Below, piece after piece: positions 1 to 8,926 of a DNA stretch of 64,000 bases. The position numbers and the translations under genes were made by a program. The stretch covers positions 1,736,001-1,800,000 of the forward strand of contig JAWHQI010000329.1 of NCBI GenBank assembly GCA_033032865.1. The letters are read 5' to 3'. The notes beneath the pieces were generated by a model. The model was not told the origin of the DNA. It ran no database searches and worked only from the letters and a program-made list of their open reading frames with translations. This DNA comes from Dactylorhiza incarnata. Its lineage: Eukaryota > Streptophyta > Magnoliopsida > Asparagales > Orchidaceae. The stretch's first letter is position 1; the number at the start of each line of letters is the position of its first letter.

Positions 1-822
1 CTCACCACCATAACCACCCTAACCACCTTCAAAAGCTATAAAAGGAACCCAAGAGCTTCATTTCAAGGGACTTAGAATTTTCTTCACGGGGGAGAGAGCT
101 CTCTGGAATTCCTTTGAAGATCTTCATCAGCATTCGAAGATCTCCTTCGGAACTCGAAGATCTTCATCAGCATTCGAAGATCTCCTTCGGAACTCGAAGA
201 TCTTCATCAGCATTCAAAGATCTCCTTCGGAACCCGAAGATCTTCATCAGCATTCGAAGACCTCCTTCGGAACCCGAAGATCTCCTTCGGAACCCGAAGA
301 TCTCCTTCGGAACCCGAAGATCTCCTTCGGAACCCGAAGATCTCCTTCAACATTGGAAGATCGTCATCAGCACTCGAAGACCTCTTTCAACCTTCGAAGA
401 ACTCCTTCAACATTGGAAGATCGTCATCAGCACTCGAAGACCTCTTTCAACCTTCGAAGAACTCCTTCGTCGCTTGAAGATCTCCTGCAAACTCTGAAGA
501 CTGCTCAAGAAGAAGAAAGTACTTAGTTTTTCTGAGAGGTGGTCTGTCACCCTCAGAGACTTTCATTCAATTACAATTGTAACGGGAGCGGCCTGTCGCT
601 CCCGATTCCCGCACCATTACTTGTAACGCTCCACCACATAGTGAAATTTGGTCGGCGCTGATCCGACCACGTGGTTTTTCACCTTTTCCGGGTTTTCCAC
701 GATAAAAAACGTTTTCTTGCCACCTGTTCGTTCTCTCTGTGACTGCTTGCGCGCTCGGTTCACTCTCGGGCTAAGACGGTTCGATTCACCCGGTCTGAAA
801 GAACGTTGAGCGACCCGCAACA
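1..822 (+). mobile_element. LTR fragment (probably copia-type), truncated by window edge
   Basis: The sequence has LTR-like organisation. A TATA box (CTATAAAAGG, about 35-44) is followed by a transcript-leader-like stretch, the 20-bp repeat array, and a GC-rich tail. That tail contains the 'GTGGTTTTTCACC..GGGTTTTCCACG' pattern that I associate with copia LTR R/U5 regions (about 670-700). A plausible CA end lies at 821-822. No tRNA-Met primer site follows, so this is a 3' LTR or a solo LTR. The left part and any target duplication are outside the window. The class assignment is inference from motif style, and no coding domain is visible. Confidence 0.5.
115..495 (+). repeat. Minisatellite, 20-bp unit (40-bp higher-order unit)
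   Basis: About 19 tandem copies of a 20-bp unit of the form CGAAGATCTCCTTCGGAACC, alternating with variants containing CATCAGCA and TTCAACCTT. The core GAAGATCTTC is a perfect 10-bp palindrome, so each unit can pair with itself. The array lies just downstream of the LTR TATA box, so it would fall in the transcript leader. The open frame across it follows from the period and is not taken as a gene. Confidence 0.85.
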
Positions 823-2257
823 GTAGTCATGTTCGGAGCGCATCGAATAGACTCCATTCGGTTAAAAATCTTCCTCACATCATCTAAAAAGTCTTTCCTA
901 TAGTGTTTGGGAGATTGTTCATGAGGATTGTATTTGAAACATAGGAGGATTGTTCATGATAATGACATTTTTCTCAAAATATCCATCAGATTCATATGTT
1001 TCTCGAAAAGACGAGGTTGTGAAGCATGAATATTTGTTTTAATGATGCTGAGATGAGGGATTGTCAAGCCCATAATTATGTTATTAGTCATATTAGGACT
1101 ACGATTAGTTATAATAGGACTGATTATAATAGGACATCAACGAACAATGATTAGTCGTATTAGGACTGATTATAATAGTGCGATGTTATTAGTACCACTA
1201 TTTTTGCTATTAGCACTCAAAATAAGTAAATTTTAGAGGGGGAGTTAATATGCGCAAGCGCGGTTCAATCTCCAGCCGCACGCACATCTCCCTCCCTTAT
1301 AATATCACTCATTAATACTCATTTTTTTAAAACGAGTTTTATTGTCAACCCTAGCTTTCTGTGAAATTTGGCGGGAGAAGATTTCGTTGGTCAATAGAGT
1401 CAATATAAGCAAACAACTCACCGAGTATTTTCGACCCAAATAATCACCCCTCATCACCATTGGGACTTGGTTTACTCCTCTCACGATTAGATAGTTTCGC
1501 TCCTGACGACAGCTGGCAAGCTGCCAAAAATTCACTGAAAATAATTTCTAAATAATAATAAGGAGTAATTGGAATTTAAAAGGGCACTTCATATTACACC
1601 CAGCATACAACTAAATCTACCGTTGTTCGCCACGTGTATAAATGAGACGCATTTTATCTACGTGGCTACGTGTATGACAGAACATTTGAATAGTAGGTTA
1701 GAGCTGTACATTCAATTGTCACGTCAAGTGGTCCCCTGAGTCATGCGGCCCCAAATTCACGTGAAATTGAAATGAAACTCTAAATTTTTTCGAAATAAAA
1801 TAAAAGAAATAAATGAAACGCTAAAATCCCAACGGGGAAGCATAACTAAAGAGAAAAAGGAAAAGCGCCGCGGCTGCTGTCCAGAGCTTGATGGACGCCA
1901 CGTGGGAAACATTGGGTGATCAGAACCGCCCATGACAGATTGGACGGGTAGGGCTTCGGGCAGAGAGAAATAAAATCAGAGCCATTGGATGCTAATCAAA
2001 TTTGAATGGAGGGACAGTGATCTGCCCGAGTCTCAGCCGGGCAGATCTAGCGGCCTTTAAGAGGCGGTGTACCCCGTCCCTTTTCTCCCACACCAAACGC
2101 CAAGAGGGTGCTGCCCTCGGACGAAGCCCTCTCATCTTCTCCATCTTGATTCTCTCTTGCCGATTTCGCCTGCCGTCCGCCGGCGGCGGATGTCTTCAGC
2201 TCTGACGCTTATAGTTCCTCGATTCGGGAGGACTAATTTAGCTCGGACTGGATCTCG
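823..2257. other. Upstream region of the GTE gene, no gene seen
   Basis: AT-rich to about 1880, then increasingly GC-rich into the GTE leader. Around 1080-1195 the pattern 'ATTAGGACT..ATTATAATAGGA' recurs three to four times. Two CACGTG G-boxes (1631-1636 and 1899-1904) fit a promoter for the downstream gene, but no clear TATA box is assigned. Upstream ATGs occur near 2187 and 2258. I see no coding exon. Confidence 0.5.
1899..1904 (+). promoter_or_regulatory. G-box (CACGTG) upstream of GTE gene
   Basis: Perfect palindromic CACGTG in the context GCCACGTGGG, about 430 bp before the chosen start codon. G-boxes bind bZIP and bHLH factors in plants. A second copy is at 1631-1636. Function is inferred from motif and position only. 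Confidence 0.4.
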
Positions 2258-2311
2258 ATGAATCTCCAGCTCCTTGCGGCGTCTACAACCGCCGGCTCCA
2301 GCCCCACTTGA
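2258..2311 (+). promoter_or_regulatory. Upstream ORF (17 codons) in the GTE leader
   Basis: An ATG at 2258 opens a 17-codon ORF ending in TGA at 2309-2311, only 20 bp before the main ATG at 2331. It is out of frame with the GTE protein. Another ATG near 2187 opens a reading frame that ends close to 2260. Such uORFs commonly reduce translation of the main ORF. This is inference and assumes that transcription starts upstream. Confidence 0.4.
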
Positions 2312-2330
2312 GAAGCCGCTGCCGCCTTGC

Positions 2331-4392
2331 ATGGCTTCCGCTCTCCTGGCCAGTCGTAATGAGCCATATTGGGGAGAGCGGAAGGTTTATATGAAGAAAA
2401 ACCCTAATTCTAATCCTAACCCTAGGCTCGGTCCCCACCACAACCCTAACCCTAACCGCATCCTGCATCCTAGCGTCCGAGGCGACGATGACACTAATCA
2501 CAGGGACCAGAAAGTGGACGCTCCGCCTCCTTCTGGGCCCGTCTTATCTCAGGATTCCTCCTCATTCAACAGGAATTCAGCAAGCCTCGACCACCGCCGG
2601 GATGCAGAAGTGCCCGGCGCTTCATCCAGCTTCGTCAGTTTCAAAATCTCAGCCCTATCCAAAAAAGAGCTGAGGGAGTTGAAACGGAGGCTGGTTTCTG
2701 AACTTGAGCAGGTCCGAAGCATCGCCAGCAGGATTGAGTCGCGAGAACTACAGTCCTCCGCTAGATCCGTGGGGTGCTCTGCCTCTGGGACATATTGCAG
2801 CAGCAGAGAGGTCACCTCCCCTGCAGCCCTTCAGCAGAAACAACTTCCCCAACCTGATCCTTTCTGTGAAAAGGAAATTAGGGTTTCAGAAGCCAAACTG
2901 TCGCAGCTCCCCGCTTCCCACGACAGGGAGCTGTTTGGGCAGTGTGTGGCATCTTCCCCTGTGGCTTTGCTGGATTCCAAAAATCTTCTGTCTGGCATGA
3001 TGAAGAAGTGTGCTCAGATCTTGGGAAGGCTGATGAGGCATAAGGGGAGTGTGTGGTTTAATAGCCCGGTGGATGTGCTGGGAATGGGGTTGCATGACTA
3101 CCCGCTCATCATCAAGCATCCAATGGATCTTGGGACGGTGAAATCTCGGCTCAGCAGTGGATTCTACAACACACCTTTAAAGTTTGCGGAGGACATCAGG
3201 CTGACATTCAACAATGCTCTTATCTACAATCCAGAAACCCATGAAGTCTATAAATTCGCAGCACAGTTCCTCCGTCTGTTTGAAGGTCATTTTGGCCCAG
3301 CATATGCCAAGTATGAGAAGCAGCTAGTTGCCATTGCTATCCAAGAAGAAAAGAAGAACTGCTCTTCTTGGTCTCGGCCAATGTCTGGGAATTTAATGGG
3401 AACAGACATTAAACAAGCTCTGCAGAATCCTCCCCCTGTTCCCGTTCCCACTCCAGTTCCTCAGCATCGATCGAAACCAGTAGAACTCCCATCTTTTCCA
3501 CCACCACATCAGCAGAAACAGGCACCGCAGCATCATCCTGTTACTTCCAGAACGATTGGGACGAAGCTGCCAAAGCCCAAGGCCAGAGATCCGAACAAGA
3601 GGCCAATGAGCTATGAAGAGAGGCAAAAGCTAAGCCAGGGACTACAGAGCCTGCCTGAGGAGAAGATGACTCAGGTTCTCCAGATTGTCAGAAAGAGGAA
3701 TGTGGACACGGAGGAAGATGGGGATGAGATCGTTCTAGACTTTGAGACGATGGATGTTGACACCCTCTGGGAGCTGGACCGGTTTGTATACAACTGCAAG
3801 AAGACGCTGAGCAAGATCAAGAGGCAGGAGGCCATGACAGGAAGTATCCTCCCTGCTCCGACCACCTCTGCCGCTGCGGCTTCATTTCCTCCCGACGAAG
3901 CCGCATCATTTCATCCTGATGAAGGCCACAAGGTGATGCACTGATCCATTTCATGTATTCACCGGATGTTCTTCTTTCTAGTCCATTTACCATTTTCGTG
4001 ATGGTTTTACAGTCTCCCATGGCTGATGATGAAGCGATGGTGGCCAAAAGGTTGAAGAAAGGGGATCCTGTGGACGAGGATGTCGACATTGGGGAAGAGA
4101 TGACGTTGACGAATTATCCGTCTGTGGAGATAGAGAAGGATGACGGCTACGCTAGCAGCTCAGGCAGCTCAAGCAGCGATTCCTCTTCCTCCAGCGGTAA
4201 CTTGATTCTCATTCCATTTATGGAAGAGATATATCTGCTTTGAGGATGTAATAACCTTGAATCTCTTTCCCCTTGTGTGTCTCTGCAGATACTGATTCAG
4301 GGAGCTCGTCGGGAAGTGACTCCGACGAAGATGATGGCCGGCCATCGCCTGGTGGCGGAGGATGTGGATCTGGACCTTCTCCAAGAAACTAA
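2331..4392 (+). CDS. GTE: GTE-family bromodomain/NET-domain transcription factor (3 exons)
   Basis: Nuclear BET-like chromatin reader that binds acetylated histones. Proposed CDS: 2331-3932, 4013-4196, 4289-4392, giving 629 aa. The first ATG of the frame is 2331; the frame upstream of it has only a TTG. Domains: a basic N-terminus rich in Asn-Pro; a bromodomain at about 222-330, with SPVD, DYPLIIKHPMDLGTVK and NALIYNP (the acetyl-lysine-binding Asn is about residue 300); Pro/Gln-rich spacer; NET domain at about 420-500 (RPMSYEERQKLSQGL, then an acidic VLDFETMDVDTLWELDRFV segment). The C-terminus (VDIGEEM..NYPSVEIEKD, then Ser/Asp-rich SSSGSDSDEDD) is supplied by exons 2 and 3. Intron 1 (GTGATG..TTTTACAG) joins in phase 0 and intron 2 (GTAACT..CTCTGCAG) in phase 1. 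Without splicing the ORF stops at 3944 and loses the conserved acidic tail. It converges on the metaxin gene downstream. Confidence 0.92.
2398..2460 (+). repeat. Telomere-like CCCTAA repeats inside GTE exon 1
   Basis: The coding DNA contains repeated AACCCTAA-type units (AACCCTAACCCTAACC near 2442-2457, and ACCCTAATTCTAATCCTAA near 2401). They encode the Asn-Pro-rich stretch NPNSNPNPR and NPNPNR. The units match the core of the plant telobox (AAACCCTAA), which is normally a promoter element. Confidence 0.6.
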
Positions 4393-5710
4393 CAGAGACT
4401 TCAAACTTGTAGGTAGGGCATGGTTAGGATTACAAAGGGTTTTTTTGTTGTTGGGGGTGGGGTGGTGGGTGGGTAGTCGGGTGACTTGGGATTTGGTAGA
4501 TCGATGCCCTAATTATGTACCATATTATTATTATGTAAAAAAAGGAAAGGTTAGTCAAAGGGAAAGATGAAGAAGAAAGATTTAAGACGGGGGAAGAGGT
4601 TTGGTTTCCCTCTTTTGCTCACTCTGGCCTTTTTTTTTTTTAATATCTATTTTGATTGATATGGCCCTCCCTCCCTCCTCCTCCAGTGTTGTGTTGTCTT
4701 CTATGGTGGTGGTGGTGTGGTAGCGGCTGCGTCCAAGTGGAGGAGGTTAATGGCAGACCGAGAAGGTTAATGTCACACCGAGACTTTTAATGTCAAACTA
4801 AATTGGCGTTGCCGGCGGCGACGATGACGTTGCGGTGATGGCGTTGGCGGAGGCGTCGATGACGTTGGAGTTGGCGCCGCCGATGATGGCGATGGCGGCG
4901 GCTGCGTTGGCGTTGATGGTGGCGGCTAAGGCGGTATAGCGAGCGGGAGCGCGCCGATCTTTTGGTACAGGTGGTCGAATGACTTATGGAGACAATCGAA
5001 GGCCTCAAGGATAAGGGTGATGCGGCGGTCCCGGAGTATTGACATGAAATCAGCGGCGGCCGCAGGAACAAATCCTCGGGTACCAATTGGTAAGTTCCTT
5101 TTTGGAACGAGGTGGCGATGGACTGCGGCTGCGCCTGAATAGGGAATGGAGGGCGGAATCTCTACTAAGCGGAAGAATAACTCAAAAAGCTTGCCACCGG
5201 CAACATATTCCATCGGTTTCAGCAGGAAAAATGATCGGGCTGCTCTTAGTGGAAATGAGGAGTAGAAAAAATGCTTAGATTTTGAAATCCTTGATTTTCC
5301 CATAGCCAAAAATTATCTGCCCATATTATTACCTTAATAAATATCTAAAAGCATGTTAGGTTTTTTTTTGGGGGGGAAAAGTGCATATAGCATGGAATAA
5401 AAAATAAAAAAAGACAATAAAATTACAGCATGCCATCAGGTTGGGGGGTTGGTAATTTCTACCTTTCCTGTTTCTGGTCAGCTGACATTGTGTAAAAGTG
5501 TGGAGGCGCGGAAACACTGTAAAAGATGTTGCTAATTTTGGCCTCCCCGAGTCTTAAAAGGTAAGGATTCTCTGGCTCATGGAGAGAGAGAGATGAAGCT
5601 GATCCACGGAGGAGGAATGTAGGGAGGGAATTGATTGATGGGGGGAGGCAGGCACATTGGAGGAACATATATTCACCACACCCAATTCCTCAACAAGGAA
5701 ATTAATTGCT
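4393..5710. other. GTE 3' region and intergenic DNA
   Basis: From 4393 to about 4640 is the probable 3' UTR, with G-rich and T-rich runs. At 4800-4935 there is a trinucleotide-like GGC/GAT/GTT stretch. At 4926-5309 lies the unassigned minus-strand ORF. From 5310 to 5710 the DNA is low complexity (poly-T, poly-G, AAAATAAAAAAAG) and holds no gene I can support. Confidence 0.5.
4926..5309 (-). CDS. Unrecognised ORF, 127 aa
   Basis: An open frame on the minus strand with a basic N-terminus and a C-terminal half that looks protein-like (RDRRITLILEAFDCLHKSFD, then HLYQKI). That pattern is faintly like the helix before the ATPase head of SMC proteins (xRR...F...FxxI...Y). The match is too short to call. 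No splice partner was identified, and downstream on the minus strand the sequence becomes a CGCCGCCAC-type trinucleotide run. It may be an exon of an unseen gene, a gene fragment or chance. Confidence 0.2.
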   Translation of the reverse strand: MAMGKSRISKSKHFFYSSFPLRAARSFFLLKPMEYVAGGKLFELFFRLVEIPPSIPYSGAAAVHRHLVPKRNLPIGTRGFVPAAAADFMSILRDRRITLILEAFDCLHKSFDHLYQKIGALPLAIPP

Positions 5711-5719
5711 TTTGTAAAC
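5711..5719 (+). repeat. MULE target-site duplication, left copy
   Basis: TTTGTAAAC directly precedes the left terminal inverted repeat. The identical nonamer follows the right terminal repeat at 12027-12035. A 9-bp duplication is the hallmark of Mutator-superfamily insertion. Confidence 0.95.
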
Positions 5720-6054
5720 GGAAAATTTTTTGAGCCGGGTAGCGTGCCCTCCTGTAGGCACGGGTTTAAAACACACATTTCAAAATTTAGCTGGGCCCAC
5801 TCTCGCCTTCTCCTCTCGACTTCATTTTTCCTCTCGACTTCATTTTTCCGATCGTCCTGGAGCTTTAACCTAGGCGACGGCAGTGTGAAAGAAGACATTT
5901 TCCCTTCCGCGGCCTACCCCCTCGCCGGCGAAGTCAGTGTGAAAGAAGACATTGTTGCTCGCTTCCTCGTCCTTCCTTCTCGCCGGCGAAGTCACACCTC
6001 TCGACGGAGAAAGCCATTGTTGCCGTCTCTCGGGACTTCAGAGCAGTAACGAGA
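5720..6054 (+). repeat. MULE left terminal inverted repeat (about 335 bp)
   Basis: Begins GGAAAATTTTTTGAGCCGGG and is the inverted counterpart of the right end, which reads GGGCAATTTTTTGAGCCGGG in reverse complement. Similarity runs inward to the shared CAGAGCAGTAAC near 6039-6050. Compared with the right repeat, the left has an extra tandem copy of CTCTCGACTTCATTTTTC (about 5813-5850). Confidence 0.92.
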
Positions 6055-6162
6055 GATTTGTTTTCTGCCACTGAAACTAGGTATAGGTATCTGCCATGTA
6101 TGTTTAGTTTTTGATTGGTCTAAGTGTTTTTCAAGATCGAGCGGAGCATTTTCGCCCATAAA

Positions 6163-8638
6163 ATGTCTTTGGAAAAAGGTTCCATTGAGAAGGGGAGTAC
6201 TGAAATGGGGTTCAGCAGTGGCGAAATGGATAAAGGCAGTGATGTAAGTTGTTCTGCAACAACTTTTATTTAATTTTCCATGGCTGTACAACCTCATTTC
6301 AGAAATGCAACTGTATTTATACCAATCATTACAACTGTATATGGATCTAATGTGTTCTATAATTTGCTACAGTTCAAAAATGAAAATCCTACTTTCCCTG
6401 TTGTTCATTCAGAAGAGGAGGCATTTGCTTTGTATTGTGATTATGCACACAAAACCGGATTTAGTGTTCGTAAAGAACACCTTATTTATTGGACTCACAC
6501 TAGAATTATCAAAATGCGTGAATATTGCTGCTCCAAGGCCGGAAAGAAACACGCAAAACCGTCACCAATTAAATATCGCAAATTAGACACTCGAACCGGT
6601 TGTCTAGCTTGTTGTCATTTTAGAACTGATAAAAATGGTCAGAATTGGACGGTTGTTAAGTTTGTGGAGGAGCATAATCACCCTCTTGCAATGCAGAAAG
6701 AGAGGCATTTGCTAAGGTCAAATCGGAAGGTATCAGAACTACAGGGCAATCTTATAAAAAATATGACAGAGGCTGGTATAAAAGCCGTTCAAGCGTACAA
6801 TTTCCTGTCTGAAGAAGTTGGGGGTTTTGAAAATGTCGGTTTCAGCAAGGTTGATGCCTATAACTATGTACAACGAGCTAAAAAAGCTTTAATTGAAAAT
6901 GGTGACTCACGTAGTTTACTAAAGATGCTAGAAACCAGACAACTTGAGGATAATATGTTCTCATTCGAAGTCCAGAAAGATGAACTAAATAGGTTGACTA
7001 GTTTTTTTTGGATGGATGGGCGTGCTAAGATTGACTACGATTGTTACGGTGATGTTATTATTTTTGACACTACTTACAGATTAAATAAATACAATTTGGC
7101 GTGCGCTCCATTCATTGCTGTTAACAATCATTGGCAGAGTGTTTATGTCGGTTGCACTTTCATTGCAGAGGAGACCATTGATTCTTTTTGTTGGGTTTTT
7201 GAGACATTTCTTAAGTTCGTTGGTGGGAAACAACCCATAACTATTTTCACTGACCAAGATCAGGCTATGGCGGTTGCTATTGAGCGTGTTCTCACCACCA
7301 GCCGACATCGATTGTGTCAATGGCACATCTCCAAGAAAGCTCCTTCTAAAGTTCATTGTTTCAACCATGACAAAGGTGTTCGAGGTTTATTCTACCAATG
7401 CATGAGCAAATGTGACTGTGAGTTCGAGTTTGATCGCTATTGGAATGAGATGATGTTGAAAGGATGCTTACAGGAGAACAGATGGTTGAGGGACCTATAT
7501 GCAGTTCGGAGGAAGTGGTCAACTGCCTACAATAAGGATGTGTTGGATCTCGGCATTTTGTCGACTCAAAGGAGCGAATCTGCAAACCATGGATTGCATG
7601 GTTGTTCCAAGGCAACCAGCTCTATTGTAGAGTGCTTCATCGGTTTGGAGAAACTATTTTCGACATGGCGGAGAGCTGAGTTCGATGAAGATTTTAAGTG
7701 CACACAAGGTAGCGTTTGTTTAAAATATAAAGGTTCCCGCATACTGAAGCAGGCTTCAAAGGTTTACAGCAGAAAATTGTTTTCTATCTTCGAGAAATCA
7801 TTCATGGAGGGGGCTGTTGGGGTTAGCATAGTCGATGAGATGAGATACGAGGATGATAGTATCTCATACGTGACCTCACTTGGTGACGAAGATCAAGACG
7901 GTAAAAGATGGTTTGTAAACTTCAATGGTAGTACATGCGAGGTAGAATGTTCTTGCCGAGGATTTGAAACCAAAGGTATTCTATGTAAACACGTATTGCG
8001 GATATTCATTCATAGAAATGTAAAGCAGATTCCCGCCCAATATTTACTCAAACGATTCACTTTGAATGCTAAGAAAGGTATTTACCTTCCATGCACACCT
8101 TCAATGGCCCAATGCGAATCAAATGTGGTTTTCAGGAACCATTTAATGAGGTTTACATATGACTTAGCCCTCCAAATTGAGAGCTGCCAACCGGCAAGGG
8201 AACTTGTTATGACTTCCATGAATGATTTGGCTCGGAGGGTTGAAGTTATGGTGATTGGGGGTGACCATGTGAACGTACAAAATGACACACAATTAAGGGA
8301 TCCGCCGACAAAGCGGCCAAAAGGCGTTTCGAACGCACGGCCTAAAGCACATTGGGAAAAAAATAACAAAATTCCAAGTATTGTATTTCCTATCTCAAAT
8401 TTATCCAAGACTTTGATTTTTATTTTATCATAGCAAGTTAATAAAGCTTAATATTTCAATTGTAGGAAAGAAAGTTGCAGCGAAGAAAAGAGCAGTTCCG
8501 GCGCACAATTTCCTCGATTCTGTTCTTGCGCATCAAACAACTCCATCAGCCAATCCTACATCTTTTGATCCCCAAGAAGACTTTGAGTTGGATTTGTCGT
8601 TTAATTTTTCGAGCATCCCAGATATTTTCAAACCATGA
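6163..8638 (+). CDS. FAR1-type MULE transposase (3 exons, 752 aa)
   Basis: Transposase expected to bind the element's ends and cut and join DNA. Proposed CDS: 6163-6243, 6373-8377, 8466-8638. Intron 1 (GTAAGT..GCTACAG) joins in phase 0 and adds a short acidic N-terminus. Intron 2 (GTATTG..ATTGTAG) joins in phase 1 and adds a Lys-rich then acidic tail ending FSSIPDIFKP. Domains: FAR1 DNA-binding zinc finger at about 39-125, ending in VEEHNHPL; MULE catalytic core at about 238-430 with D259 (IIFDTTY), D321 (FTDQDQAM) and E429 (TQRSESAN), fitting a DDE triad; SWIM zinc finger C553-x-C555...C565-x-H567. The uninterrupted frame and intact motifs suggest function. FAR1/FRS transcription factors were domesticated from such proteins, but the flanking inverted repeats make this the element's own transposase. 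Confidence 0.9.
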
Positions 8639-8926
8639 AACGAAGCATGTTTTGTAATTTTTTTTTTTTTTTGGATGTTCAAAGTAGAACTAATCTTAAT
8701 GATATGATGTATGAATTGATTTTCAAACCATGAAGCAAAGCATGCATGCTATTTATTCAAGTCTATATGTACATATCTACTCTTTTTATTCACAGCAGAA
8801 GTTGCTTTCAGGTTGCAGAGCTCTTCAAACAACCAAGACACTAATAATCAAAATTTCATCCCAGTAACAATGAATTTCATCACGAAATCAGGATGAAACA
8901 AAAGCATGGCTATTTCCGTTCAGTAA
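8639..8926. terminator. Shared 3' flank between convergent MULE genes
   Basis: 288 bp between the two stop codons. It contains a poly-T run (about 8658-8673) and AT-rich DNA. It must hold the 3' ends of both transcripts. No precise polyadenylation site can be assigned. Confidence 0.4.

Noticed and set aside
115..495. Regular short repeats resembling a CRISPR array
   Set aside because: No unique spacers, plant nuclear context, and the units are contiguous.
114..497. 127-codon open frame rich in repeated RRSPSEPEDL-like units
   Set aside because: It follows the 20-bp minisatellite; a unit length not divisible by three gives changing peptide phases and no domain.
4793..5086. 97-codon minus-strand frame rich in Arg/His
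   Set aside because: Result of a trinucleotide-like CGCCGCCAC run; different frame from the slightly more credible 4926-5309 ORF.
6280..8433. Single-exon transposase starting at 6280 and ending at 8433
   Set aside because: Splice sites at 6243/6373 and 8377/8466 in matching phases replace the odd N- and C-termini with acidic and basic tails; the 6280-6372 part and 8378-8433 part read like translated introns.
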